The notes: generated by a model from the sequence alone, not told the origin. A stretch of DNA of 64,000 nt from Saccharophagus degradans 2-40 (GCF_000013665.1 NC_007912.1:682001-746000), one strand, 5' to 3'. Numbered from the stretch's first letter, positions 44,347-53,879 are shown. Translations and numbers: made by a program.

Positions 44347-47226
44347 ATGAAAAAAACCTACCTGTCGCATTGTATTGCGGCACTAACCGCCACAGCGTCG
44401 TTGACTAGCGTTAACCTGTACGCACAAGAACAGGATGCAGCTTTAGAGGAAGTCGTTGTAACTGGCATTCGTTCTTCCATTTTGAATTCTGTAGCGGTAA
44501 AACGTGACGCAGACACAATTGTAGAAGTCGTGGATGCGGGCGATTTGTCTTCCCTGCCAGATGCTTCTATCGCAGATTCTCTTGGTCGCTTACCTGGTGT
44601 AACTACCGTGCGCGATTCGGGGCAATCTTCACAGCTAAACATCCGCGGTATGAATGGTGATTTCATTCAAACAACACTGAATGGCCGCGAGCAAGCTACT
44701 ACTTCCTCAGAAACAGAAAGCTTACGTTGGATGGCATTTGATCAGTATCCAGCGGAGCTAATCACTCAAGCAGCGGTTTATAAGTCGCCTAAAGCATCAC
44801 TTGTTGAAGGTGGTGTAGCGGCAACCGTTGAGTTAAAAACAGCCAATCCATTAGACGCGGCGCAAGATCACAATTTCAATGTTAAAGCCCGTCTCTCTTA
44901 TAACGACGCTGCCGAAGATGTAGGCGCCGATGCAAACGGTAATCGTCTGTCAGCTTCTTATATGGGTAAGTTCTTAGATGAAACTTTGGGTGTTAGCTTA
45001 GGTTTCTCTCACTTAGATCAACCGAATAGTTTTACCAAAGCTCGTGCATCGGCTGATGATCAGCTTGGGTATGGAACGGATGATCCTGATCCTGAAAACG
45101 GCATATATAGGTTGCCTGCAGCCCTTCAATTCCAAGCTGGTTCAGGTAAAGATATCCGAGATAGTTATATGGCAGCCGTTGTTTGGGAGCCGAGCGATAA
45201 CCTATCCTTAAGTGTGGATTATTTTGCGACTAAATTTGAATCAGAAGATATTCGTCACGGTGTGACAGTAGGGAGTCTTGGTGGAGGTGGTGCAACACTA
45301 ACTCCTTTAAGTGTTAACTCTGCAGGTGAAATTGAAGACTTTGCTGTAGCGATTACCGACCCACATATTCAAAGAAAGGGTGGGACTTGGATAGAATCTA
45401 GAACAGAAGATCAAAGTTCTAACGCTGATTCAACTGCTATTGGCGTTAATCTTGAGTGGGTGATCAGAGAAGGGTCGACACTAAGCCTCGACTTCGCTGA
45501 TAGTTCGGGCGAGAAAACGCGTAAAGATCGTTTGGCGACCATGCATGCGTACGAGCCATATACCACTGGAGATGCTCGGTGGAGTGAGCTTGCAAGTCAA
45601 GGCTTTACTTATGAGTCGAACGGCGATGATATTCCAACTCTAGAGTTGACTGGCGACATTGATTTGACCAGTCTTGATCAAATGAAATTGGGGCGCTATG
45701 AGGAGTACCCACACCTTTACACCGATGACGTTCAGTCATTTAAAGTGGATTTTGTGCAAGAGGTTGAACTTGGGTTTGTCAATTCGATTGAGACAGGTGT
45801 TCGATTGTCCGAGCGAGTTTTCGATTCTGAGCGCGGAGCATTCTTGTGGGGAAGCCGTGACGGTATTTTTAACATCGGAGATGGTGAAACAGAAAGTTGG
45901 TGCGACGATAATCTTTCCGACCCATTTGTAGAGTGTTCCCCAATAGCGTTGGATGGCTTTGCTTCTGTCGGTTCTGTAGAGGGCGCTCCGGACCATTTGG
46001 TTGTGAGTATCGACGGGCTGGCTGATGAAATCTTTGGCGCGGGAAACTACGAAGGGAAACAGATATGGGCTCGCGATTGGACATTTGTTGAGTCTGGGGC
46101 ATTAGTTGAAGATACCAAAGCATTCTACATATTGGCGAACATAGAAACTCAGCTTGGAGATATACCTGTGACAGGTAACTTTGGTGTTCGTCATGTTAAA
46201 ACTGATGTAAAAGCGCAAGGGTTAGTTTATGTCGGGAATGATGCTGGCGACACAATTGTAGATGATGTTGGTAATTCCAATTCAAATTTCGTTGAAGGTG
46301 AGTTCGGCCCAGAATTTTCGGATACGCTTCCCTCCCTTAACTTAAATTTTGAGCTAACGGATAGCGACTATGTACGTTTAGCTGCAGCCAAAGTATTGGG
46401 TCGCCCTCCTGTTGGTCAAATGAAAGGTGGTGCCGGTGGTTGGTTTGATACTACCACGGTTGATCAAGACGGAGTGCCCACAGAAGTGCCGCGCTACAAC
46501 GTCTGGACGAAAGGTACGCCGTACTTGGATCCGTTCCGTGCCACTCAGCTAGATGTTTCTTATGAACACTACTTTGAAGATGACGGTGCTGTAACTGTAG
46601 CTGGTTTCTACAAGAAGATAGATACCTTGGTTCAACAGCGTAACTATGCTCCCGGTGAAATAGATTTTATAGACTATGGCATTACCATTCCTGATTCAGC
46701 ACCAGAAGATACTGTTGAGGGTGCATTCAATACTTTTGAAAATTCTGAAGGTGGTTACATTCGAGGTATTGAATTGGCGGGAACAAAAACGTTTACTAGT
46801 TTGCCTGGAGTATTCGGTGGGTTAGGTTTGACCGCGAGCTACTCGTATACAGAGAGTGAAACAGAGGTTGGTGGAGGAGCGCTTTCTGGAGAAACAGTCA
46901 GTCTGCCAGGGCTTTCCGAAAATGTATGGAGTGCTACTGCATTCTGGGATATTGATAACTTCAGCACACACTTAAACGTCCGGTCTCGGGATGAGTATGT
47001 TGTGAATTTGGCCATACCAGGTAGCTCTACCCCTGTTTTGGCCAAGCCATATACAACGGTGGATATCCAAGCATCATACGCGTTTGATATGGGTTTAGAG
47101 GTTGTACTACAAGCTAACAACTTAACTGATGAGCCCAATAAACAAGACTATGGCTCTTCTAGTTTACTAGGCGAGTATAGCTCCTACGGCCGTCAGTTCT
47201 ACGTGGGTGTAAACTACGCATTCTAA
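44347..47226 (+). CDS. TonB-dependent outer-membrane receptor, second paralogue
   Basis: A 959-residue TonB-dependent receptor. The ATG at 44347 has GGGAG upstream (an in-frame TTG lies 15 bases earlier) and gives a signal peptide ending VNLYAQ. The TonB box is LEEVVVTGIRSS. The plug shares SLGRLPGVTTVRDSGQSSQL and SPKASLVEGGVAATVEL with the receptor at 2294, and the barrel ends GRQFYVGVNYAF. The length is almost identical to that paralogue, so the two arose by duplication. Three operators lie upstream. A terminator separates it from the halogenase-family gene. It probably imports starch- or maltodextrin-derived oligosaccharides, inferred from shared regulation. Confidence 0.92.
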   Translation: MKKTYLSHCIAALTATASLTSVNLYAQEQDAALEEVVVTGIRSSILNSVAVKRDADTIVEVVDAGDLSSLPDASIADSLGRLPGVTTVRDSGQSSQLNIRGMNGDFIQTTLNGREQATTSSETESLRWMAFDQYPAELITQAAVYKSPKASLVEGGVAATVELKTANPLDAAQDHNFNVKARLSYNDAAEDVGADANGNRLSASYMGKFLDETLGVSLGFSHLDQPNSFTKARASADDQLGYGTDDPDPENGIYRLPAALQFQAGSGKDIRDSYMAAVVWEPSDNLSLSVDYFATKFESEDIRHGVTVGSLGGGGATLTPLSVNSAGEIEDFAVAITDPHIQRKGGTWIESRTEDQSSNADSTAIGVNLEWVIREGSTLSLDFADSSGEKTRKDRLATMHAYEPYTTGDARWSELASQGFTYESNGDDIPTLELTGDIDLTSLDQMKLGRYEEYPHLYTDDVQSFKVDFVQEVELGFVNSIETGVRLSERVFDSERGAFLWGSRDGIFNIGDGETESWCDDNLSDPFVECSPIALDGFASVGSVEGAPDHLVVSIDGLADEIFGAGNYEGKQIWARDWTFVESGALVEDTKAFYILANIETQLGDIPVTGNFGVRHVKTDVKAQGLVYVGNDAGDTIVDDVGNSNSNFVEGEFGPEFSDTLPSLNLNFELTDSDYVRLAAAKVLGRPPVGQMKGGAGGWFDTTTVDQDGVPTEVPRYNVWTKGTPYLDPFRATQLDVSYEHYFEDDGAVTVAGFYKKIDTLVQQRNYAPGEIDFIDYGITIPDSAPEDTVEGAFNTFENSEGGYIRGIELAGTKTFTSLPGVFGGLGLTASYSYTESETEVGGGALSGETVSLPGLSENVWSATAFWDIDNFSTHLNVRSRDEYVVNLAIPGSSTPVLAKPYTTVDIQASYAFDMGLEVVLQANNLTDEPNKQDYGSSSLLGEYSSYGRQFYVGVNYAF

Positions 47227-47277
47227 ATGTGACATATTAAACTTGGATCTTAATTCAAGCTGTGCCACTCTATGACT

Positions 47278-47309
47278 AACCGTAGCGGGTTTACTCGCTG
47301 CGGTTTTTT
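47278..47309 (+). terminator. Terminator between the second receptor and the halogenase gene
   Basis: A 10-bp stem (AACCGTAGCG/CGCTGCGGTT, one G-T pair) with an 8-base loop, then a T run. It lies 52 bases after the receptor stop and 42 before the halogenase start. Partial read-through would give much receptor and little halogenase mRNA. Confidence 0.85.
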
Positions 47310-47350
47310 GCAATTTAGGGGTGCGTAAAAACTAATAACGAGATAGAAGT

Positions 47351-48859
47351 ATGAGCGAAACTAAAAAGCGTGTCGTTATTCTTGGCGGTGGTACCGCAGG
47401 TTGGATTGCCGCAAATCTAATGGCGAAACACTGGGAGCAAGAGGCATTCGAAATAACATTAGTCGAATCGCCAAATATTGGAATAATTGGAGTTGGTGAA
47501 GGTTCAACTCCTCCGCTTAAGGTGTTTCTCGATTTAATCGGTTGCAAAGAAGAAGAGTGGATGCCCGCTTGTAACGCAACCTATAAAGTTGGCATTCGTT
47601 TTAATGATTGGTCTATTAAGCCTGGGTATGAAAGTTACTTTCATCCATTTTATTCAAAGACGGATGATCATACTATTCCAGCTTTCTTTCATAACAGTTT
47701 TCTAATTCGTCAGGGCGTTGACTTAGATGGCTTGCCCGATCATTTCTTTTTGGGGGTCGAGCTTGCAAAGCAAAAAAAAGCCCCACTACCAGCGGAAAAT
47801 TTCCCCTTTGAAACCAGCTATGGTTATCACTTTGATTCAAATTTACTCGGCCAATATTTAGCTAAAGTAGCTGCGTCGAGAGGAGTTAAGTACAAAAAGG
47901 CAACAGTATGCGAGGTTGTACTAAAAGAGAATGGTGATGTGAGTCATTTGTTGACTGATGAAGGGGAATCTATAGGTGGAGATTTATTCGTTGATTCAAG
48001 TGGCTTTAAAGGGCAAATAATACAGCAAGCGCTTAAAGTTCCGTTTATAAGTTGTGTGCAAAGTTTGTTTAACGATTCTGCGGTGGTTTTGCCAACCGAT
48101 CAAGTTGATGAACCCAATTGTCAAACTACATCTACAGCCATGAAAAATGGTTGGCGTTGGGATATTCCGTTAACAAATCGTACCGGTAACGGATATGTGT
48201 ATAGCTCCAGTTTTTGTGACGCAGACGCAGCCGAAACTGAGTTGCGCACTACCTTGAACTTGCTCGATTCAGATGTGGAGGCTCGGCACCTAAAATTTAA
48301 AGTTGGTCGAGTACAAGAGCATTGGGTGAGAAACTGCTTGGCAGTCGGGCTATCTCAGGGGTTTATCGAACCGCTAGAGGCTACCGCGCTTGATATGGTG
48401 CAAGAAACTGTTGTGCGATTTATAGAAGCCTATGATAAAGGCCAACATACAGAGCAGAGTCGAAAAGATTTTAATAGTCGTATTAGCCATCGTTTTGATG
48501 CAGTGCGCGACTATATTACGGCTCATTTTAGGATTGTGTCACGTACAGATACCGAGTATTGGAGAGCTTGTGGTTCGAATGATAAAATATCAGCTTCACT
48601 ATACTCAATACTAAGCTCTTGGATGCAGGGAAAAAATATCACTCAGGAGTTGGAACAGCAGCAGCTCGATGCATATTTCCCAAATATTTCTTGGAATTGT
48701 CTGTTGGCAGGTAAGGGAATTTACCCTGATAAAAGCCAGTTGCGTAAAGGTAATGAACTGGCACATAAGTACAAGACGACGGATATAAATAAATTTATTA
48801 AAGCTTGCGCGTTGAATTATCCTACACAAGCAGACGTATTGAAGCGTTACACCAGATAG
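47351..48859 (+). CDS. Flavin-dependent (tryptophan) halogenase family protein
   Basis: A 502-residue protein of the tryptophan-halogenase family, which chlorinates or brominates substrates using FADH2, oxygen and halide. The FAD motif GGGTAGWIAA (12-21) is intact. The catalytic lysine is at residue 79 (ATYKVGIRF), the same number as Lys79 of PrnA. The signature WRWDIP is present, as is LSQGFIEPLEATALDM near the flavin site. It has no signal peptide, so it is cytoplasmic. It follows the second TonB receptor in the same direction, and such pairing with receptors is common in polysaccharide-degrading Alteromonadales, Cellvibrionaceae and Xanthomonadales. No partner flavin reductase is adjacent. 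The substrate is unknown. Confidence 0.88.
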   Translation: MSETKKRVVILGGGTAGWIAANLMAKHWEQEAFEITLVESPNIGIIGVGEGSTPPLKVFLDLIGCKEEEWMPACNATYKVGIRFNDWSIKPGYESYFHPFYSKTDDHTIPAFFHNSFLIRQGVDLDGLPDHFFLGVELAKQKKAPLPAENFPFETSYGYHFDSNLLGQYLAKVAASRGVKYKKATVCEVVLKENGDVSHLLTDEGESIGGDLFVDSSGFKGQIIQQALKVPFISCVQSLFNDSAVVLPTDQVDEPNCQTTSTAMKNGWRWDIPLTNRTGNGYVYSSSFCDADAAETELRTTLNLLDSDVEARHLKFKVGRVQEHWVRNCLAVGLSQGFIEPLEATALDMVQETVVRFIEAYDKGQHTEQSRKDFNSRISHRFDAVRDYITAHFRIVSRTDTEYWRACGSNDKISASLYSILSSWMQGKNITQELEQQQLDAYFPNISWNCLLAGKGIYPDKSQLRKGNELAHKYKTTDINKFIKACALNYPTQADVLKRYTR

Positions 48860-48996
48860 CTAAGACACAAGACGGCCTAAACTAAATGCTACAGTCTTAG
48901 CTTAGAATCTCAAAGGCCTATATTATTCTATGTAGGCCTCAGATAATTGATAAACCCCTCTATTATTTTTGCGAAGAGTTTAATTCTTCTGAATTC

Positions 48997-49141
48997 GTAA
49001 GTTCTTAGGGTGAAAACTCAAAAACGATGCCCCTGTAACTTGCTCAATTCGTCCTGACAACTTCTCCTGCGTTGTTATAACATCGCAATCCATAGCGAAG
49101 CATGAGTTGAACATTTTTTAACTTTCGCCCTAAGAATTTAC
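48997..49141. mobile_element. MITE-like element with long imperfect terminal inverted repeats
   Basis: A 145-bp segment bounded by near-identical inverted ends of about 28 bp. The left end begins GTAAGTTCTTAGGGTGAAAA; the right end, read on the minus strand, begins GTAAATTCTTAGGGCGAAAG. Both continue into an A-rich run. There is no open reading frame, and no target duplication is apparent. It lies in the gap between the halogenase and the convergent GH13 gene. It may be a miniature transposable element or a dispersed intergenic repeat. Confidence 0.55.
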
Positions 49142-49179
49142 TCGCAGGATATTCTGCGTTAGGTTTGTCATCAGTCTGA

Positions 49180-49205
49180 AAAGCCTAGGTACCCTAGGCT
49201 TTTTA
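49180..49205. terminator. Bidirectional terminator between convergent genes
   Basis: A 10-bp perfect stem (AAAGCCTAGG/CCTAGGCTTT) with a TAC loop, flanked by A and T runs. It can terminate both the halogenase transcript and the GH13 gene at 49243. Confidence 0.88.
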
Positions 49206-49242
49206 TGCGCAGTTTAAATACGCTGTTTAAATTATTGGAATA

Positions 49243-51360
49243 TTACTGGCGAATATAAACCACGGCAGTTTGCGCAGGTATGGTTACTGTTGCTGTACCG
49301 CTTGCATTAGCACTAACGTTATTACTTGCTCCTAATGCGCCACTGTAATTTGCACTGGCGGTTAACCCGCTAACACTTTTACTTGTCGCTTGTGCACTGT
49401 AATTAAATAGAATAACTGCTTGTGCGTCGTCGCTGGTGCGCACCAAAACCAGTGCGTTATCGTTAGCTTGCCCCTGCACATTTAAATTACCGTTCGCTAT
49501 TACTGGGTGCGCATTGCGAAGATCGTAGATGCTGCGGTAATAGGCTAATAGTGAATCGGTTTTACCTAATTGTGCTTCTACATTTTGGGTCATAACATTG
49601 GCAGACAACTCCCTAAAGGGTTGTGCCGTGCTAAAACCTGCATTTTGTGGGTCGTTGTTCCAGCTCATTGGGGTGCGAATACTCCAATCGCCGGATAAAT
49701 TCGCAGCGCCTGCCAAGCCTATCTCCTCGCCATAGTAAGTAAATGGGTTGCGCGAAGCCAATAAATAGCTGGCAGCAGCCAGTTTATAGTGTGTTTTGTT
49801 ACCGTTAAGTTGATCCCACACGCGAATGCCAGCAAAGGCATCGTGGTTGGCCAAAATAAGTGGCATAGCGTCTATATTGCTGGCATTAAGTTGCTCAACA
49901 AATTCTGCATCTAGCTTGCCCTGTTTTACGCTGCGTAAAATACCGTGCCCTGCAGAAAAATTAAATGCGCGGCCACAGGAGTTTTGCTGAGCAAAGGCTG
50001 CGTAGCCGGTGGGGGACTCGCACACTATGTAGCGCTTTTGATAGGCTTCTATGGTTGTTTTCATGGCGTTAATAACGGGGTGGTTATCGTCTTGGTCTTC
50101 CCAGGCATCTTTACCATTTTCGACTAATACACCAACGGCATCGAAGCGAAAACCATCCACGCCCATGTTTAACCAAAAGCGCAGGTTGTTTTGGTGAAAG
50201 CGAATTACATCTGGGTTGCGCAAATTAAAATCGGGCATTTGCGAAGAGAACGCTGCATAGTAATAGCCGTTGGCGTTGCTTTTCCACGGGTCGCTGCCCC
50301 ATGTGTTCCAGCCTTCTAATTTATCGTCGCGAATAATATACCAATCGCGCTTGCTGTTAGTGGGTGAGCTTAGTGCATCTTGGAACAAGGGGTTGGCATT
50401 GCTCGAATGGTTCATCACATAATCCATTACTATGGCAATGTTACGCGCATGGGCTTCATCAAGCAGTTGTTGAAAATCTTGCATGGTGCCGTAGTCGCTT
50501 TCTATGGCGCGGTAATCCGATGTGGCATAGCCGTGATCGTTATCCGAGCTTTCCATGGCTGGCATTAACCAAATGCCGTTTATGCCAGACTCGGCTAAAT
50601 AATCTAACCGCGAAATTAAGCCTTGAATATCACCTATGCCGTTGCCGTCTGAATCTTGATAGCCGCGAATATAAATTTCGGCAAAGTGGGCTGTGTCTAC
50701 CCAGTCGGCAGCGAGGCCTGTATCGCTATCTTTTATTTCAATATCCGTTAAGTCTAACGCGGCTGACGCGTTGCCGATATTGGCCATTAGCGATTCGTAG
50801 GCTGCGCGCGCGTCGGCTTCGTTGTCGAATGGAATGGCTACGCCGTTTGTCACATCTGCAGGGGTATCCTGCACTAACCATACGTCGGTGCCGAATTGAG
50901 CTGGAATAATAGAAAAATCGTAGGCGGGGTTTTTAAAGTCGCCAAAGTGCATAATAAAATTAAACGTGCCGTTTGGGTCGGCAAGGGGCACTTCGTAAAG
51001 GCCGTAATCGTTTTCAGCGCGTGTTAGTGCAAAAGGAGATGTCCAATTTGTGGCTGTACTGCTTGCAATTGCATCGCCCCAAAGATGTAAGCCCCAGTTA
51101 TCGTAGGCCTGATTGCTATTTAAGTAGTGAATACGAACGGTGGGGCTATTATTTTCAGTATCTGGTGTTTCTTTTGGGTCTTCTGTTCCTTCTGTGTCTG
51201 CGCCCGCCGTATCGTCTGGTTGCGCGGGTGTTTGATCTGCAGGTGGCGTTTGTTCGCTAATAGTATTTTGCTTGGGGCCGTTACCATTACACGCGCTAAT
51301 GGCGAGGCTTAAGCTAAGGAATAAAACTAGTCGAGTAATGGTGGCATTTTGCGTTCGCAT
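49243..51360 (-). CDS. GH13 alpha-amylase/alpha-glucosidase lipoprotein with N-terminal starch-binding domain
   Basis: A 705-residue GH13 enzyme, anchored by a lipoprotein signal (LSLSLAISAC). The start at 51360 has GAGGG upstream; an earlier in-frame ATG at 51396 is less likely. A Thr/Pro/Asp/Glu linker leads to a PUD/CBM41-like domain (about 85-200: VRIHYLNSNQAYDNWGLHLWG). The catalytic barrel follows, with IYIRGYQDSDGNGIGDIQGL, region I DYVMNHSS, nucleophile Asp407 in GFRFDAVG, acid/base Glu448 in YIVCESPTG and Asp507 in ILANHDAF. The sequence is closest in style to the GH13_36/37-type enzymes. It is divergent from the GH97 gene, with two operators between. It likely cuts maltodextrin at the cell surface. 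Confidence 0.9.
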   Translation of the reverse strand: MRTQNATITRLVLFLSLSLAISACNGNGPKQNTISEQTPPADQTPAQPDDTAGADTEGTEDPKETPDTENNSPTVRIHYLNSNQAYDNWGLHLWGDAIASSTATNWTSPFALTRAENDYGLYEVPLADPNGTFNFIMHFGDFKNPAYDFSIIPAQFGTDVWLVQDTPADVTNGVAIPFDNEADARAAYESLMANIGNASAALDLTDIEIKDSDTGLAADWVDTAHFAEIYIRGYQDSDGNGIGDIQGLISRLDYLAESGINGIWLMPAMESSDNDHGYATSDYRAIESDYGTMQDFQQLLDEAHARNIAIVMDYVMNHSSNANPLFQDALSSPTNSKRDWYIIRDDKLEGWNTWGSDPWKSNANGYYYAAFSSQMPDFNLRNPDVIRFHQNNLRFWLNMGVDGFRFDAVGVLVENGKDAWEDQDDNHPVINAMKTTIEAYQKRYIVCESPTGYAAFAQQNSCGRAFNFSAGHGILRSVKQGKLDAEFVEQLNASNIDAMPLILANHDAFAGIRVWDQLNGNKTHYKLAAASYLLASRNPFTYYGEEIGLAGAANLSGDWSIRTPMSWNNDPQNAGFSTAQPFRELSANVMTQNVEAQLGKTDSLLAYYRSIYDLRNAHPVIANGNLNVQGQANDNALVLVRTSDDAQAVILFNYSAQATSKSVSGLTASANYSGALGASNNVSANASGTATVTIPAQTAVVYIRQ

Positions 51361-51510
51361 ACTGGGTTCCCTCGGTGTATTTTTTATTGTAGGCATTCAT
51401 TGTACTTGGCGCTATTTATATGGTTGGGCGTGTTAGTCTCCAGCCAATGTTGATAGCTTGTGCCGTAGCAGCTAAGCCCGAGTTTAATACGTTCTACGCA
51501 TATTTACTGT

Positions 51511-51526
51511 TTACATACGTATGTAA
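51511..51526. promoter_or_regulatory. Palindromic LacI-type operator, GH13/GH97 divergent copy 1
   Basis: TTACATACGTATGTAA, a perfect 16-bp palindrome. It lies 150 bp upstream of the GH13 start and 126 bp upstream of the GH97 start. Confidence 0.8.
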
Positions 51527-51551
51527 GGCCTAGCCGAGGGCGCGACTACCT

Positions 51552-51565
51552 TGAATACGTATGCA
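51552..51565. promoter_or_regulatory. Palindromic LacI-type operator, GH13/GH97 divergent copy 2
   Basis: TGAATACGTATGCA, 40 bp from copy 1 and 87 bp upstream of the GH97 start. It can serve both divergent promoters. Confidence 0.82.
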
Positions 51566-51652
51566 GTATGCTAGTTGCGCTGTCTGCGGCTCCCTATAAT
51601 CAAACTACTAACATCAGTAAATACTATAAACAAACAATAAACGGTTAATACT

Positions 51653-53707
51653 ATGCAGCTTTATAAATACACGGCGCTCGCCGCGTGCTTTATCTTTAGT
51701 TCCTTTGGCGGATCGGCGTTGGCCAAAACGGTTTCTGTGGCTTCGCCAAACGGCCAAATTGTAGTAAACGTGGACGATGACGCGTCTAACCCTAGCTACA
51801 CCGTAATATTCAATAACGAAGAAGTTATTAGCCGCTCGGCATTGGGCATGGCCTTTAAAAACGCCCACGCACTGGGTGAAGGTTTTACTATTGCTGCGAG
51901 TAATAAATCATCCAGCGATTCTACCTGGGAGCAGCCTTGGGGCGAGCGCCAATTGGTGCGCGACAACCACACCGAGTTGCAAGTAGATTTTAGTCATGCC
52001 AGTCATAACCCCAGCCGCTTCACCGTTCGCTTTCGGGTATTTGATGATGGCGTGGGCTTTAGGTACGAAGTGCCTAAACAAAAAGGTCTAAAAGGGCTAA
52101 TTGAAATTACTAACGAATACACAGAATTTAATATTCAAAACAGCGGCAACGTAACTGCGTGGTGGATACCTGCTCGCGGCTGGAACCGCTATGAATATGT
52201 GTATAACACAAGCGCACTTAACGAAATAGATCGCGTGCATACGCCGTTTACATTCAAGCTGGCCTCGGGCACACACGTCAGTATTCATGAAGCGGCATTG
52301 GTGGACTACGCAGGCATGGCTTTAGATCAGCGCCGCGAGGGCATGCTAAAAGCAGATTTGGCGCCGTGGTCTGACGGCGTATTAGTAAAAAAAGAAGGTG
52401 CATTTAATAGCCCTTGGCGCACTATTCAAATTGCCAGCAACGCTGTGGGGTTACTTAATTCCGATTTAATTCTTAATTTAAACGAGCCCAACAAACTTGG
52501 CGATGTATCATGGGTAGAGCCGGCCAAATATGTTGGTATTTGGTGGGGAATGCATATCAATGAAAATACATGGGGCAACGGCCCTAAGCATGGCGCCACA
52601 ACAGCAAACACCAAATACTATATGGACTTTGCCGCTAAATACGGCTTTGCCGGTGTATTGGTAGAAGGCTGGAACATCGGTTGGGATGGCGATTGGTACT
52701 CGAATGGCGACGTATTTAGTTTTACTAAACCTTACGATGATTTTGATATTGCCGAACTTGCTGCCTACGGCAAAGAAAAAGGTGTGCGTATTATTGGCCA
52801 CCACGAAACATCTGGCAGTGTAACTAATTATAAAAACCAAATGGCCGATGCCTTTGACTTATACCAAAAGCACAATGTTGCACAGGTTAAAACAGGCTAT
52901 GTTGCCGATGGTGGCCGTATTAAGCGCGTAGATGAAAACGGTATTGTGCGTTACGAATGGCACGATGGTCAGTTTATGTCGCGCGAATATTTACGCAGCG
53001 TAACCGAAGCAGCCAAACGAAAAATTAGTATTAATACGCACGAGCCCATTAAAGATACAGGCTTGCGTCGTACTTACCCTAACTGGATAGCGCGTGAAGG
53101 CGCTCGCGGGCAAGAATTTAACGCTTGGGGCTCGCCACCCAATCCGCCTGAGCACACCACTATTTTACCTTTTACCCGTATGCTTTCTGGGCCGATGGAT
53201 TTTACCCCAGGTATTTTCGATTTAAGCTTTAACGGTTTGGAAGGCGAAAACCGCCCGCGCACGACATTGGCTAAACAGCTTGCTTTATACGTGGTGCTTT
53301 ATAGTCCTATTCAAATGGCCGCCGACTTGCCGCGTAATTACGAAGCTAACCTGAAGCCGTTTCAATTTATTTTGGATGTAACCACCGATTGGCAAGAAAG
53401 TATTGCGCTAGCAGGTGAGGTAGGTGAATTTGTCACTATTGCTCGTAAAGCAAAAGATAGCGACGATTGGTTTTTAGGTACGTTAACCGATGAGAATAAA
53501 CGTAACGTACATGTAGACCTTAGCTTTTTAGATGCAGGCAAAAAATACGAAGCACAAATTTACCGCGATGGTAACGACGCCAACTGGCAAACAAAACCGT
53601 ACGATATAATTATTGAAAATAAAGTGGTTACAAGTAGTGATAGCTTAACGCTGCCTTTGGCAACCAGTGGTGGTGCGGCTATTCGGTTTAAGTTATTGGG
53701 TAATTAG
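51653..53707 (+). CDS. GH97 alpha-glucosidase, SusB-like
   Basis: A 684-residue periplasmic glycoside hydrolase family 97 enzyme that releases glucose from maltodextrins. A signal peptide ends FGGSALA. An N-terminal beta domain is followed by the barrel, with YVGIWWGMHINENTWG, GFAGVLVEGWNIGWDGDW and HHETSGSVTNYKNQ (Glu385). Glu464 (NTHEPIKDTG) and Glu488 (REGARGQEFNAW) are 24 residues apart, the same spacing as the acid and base of SusB. The position of the retaining-type nucleophile Asp is instead Gly (VKTGYVAD). This predicts the inverting, SusB-type mechanism. Two operators lie upstream and a terminator follows. Confidence 0.93.
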   Translation: MQLYKYTALAACFIFSSFGGSALAKTVSVASPNGQIVVNVDDDASNPSYTVIFNNEEVISRSALGMAFKNAHALGEGFTIAASNKSSSDSTWEQPWGERQLVRDNHTELQVDFSHASHNPSRFTVRFRVFDDGVGFRYEVPKQKGLKGLIEITNEYTEFNIQNSGNVTAWWIPARGWNRYEYVYNTSALNEIDRVHTPFTFKLASGTHVSIHEAALVDYAGMALDQRREGMLKADLAPWSDGVLVKKEGAFNSPWRTIQIASNAVGLLNSDLILNLNEPNKLGDVSWVEPAKYVGIWWGMHINENTWGNGPKHGATTANTKYYMDFAAKYGFAGVLVEGWNIGWDGDWYSNGDVFSFTKPYDDFDIAELAAYGKEKGVRIIGHHETSGSVTNYKNQMADAFDLYQKHNVAQVKTGYVADGGRIKRVDENGIVRYEWHDGQFMSREYLRSVTEAAKRKISINTHEPIKDTGLRRTYPNWIAREGARGQEFNAWGSPPNPPEHTTILPFTRMLSGPMDFTPGIFDLSFNGLEGENRPRTTLAKQLALYVVLYSPIQMAADLPRNYEANLKPFQFILDVTTDWQESIALAGEVGEFVTIARKAKDSDDWFLGTLTDENKRNVHVDLSFLDAGKKYEAQIYRDGNDANWQTKPYDIIIENKVVTSSDSLTLPLATSGGAAIRFKLLGN

Positions 53708-53768
53708 GGCTCTGTACTATTGAGGCTAGCGATAATTCATATGTAAATATTCGTTTTAGCCCTATTAA

Positions 53769-53800
53769 AACCTCATTGGCGATAGCTGGTGGGGTTTTCT
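53769..53800 (+). terminator. Terminator of the GH97 gene
   Basis: A 12-bp stem rich in G-T pairs (AACCTCATTGGC/GCTGGTGGGGTT) with a GATA loop, followed by TTCT and another T run. Confidence 0.65.
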
Positions 53801-53879
53801 ACTTTTTAGATGGTGTGTAGTTAAAATTACGGTGCTAGTTGATATTTAGTTTATCAACCAATTGTTAACACTGTTGCAG

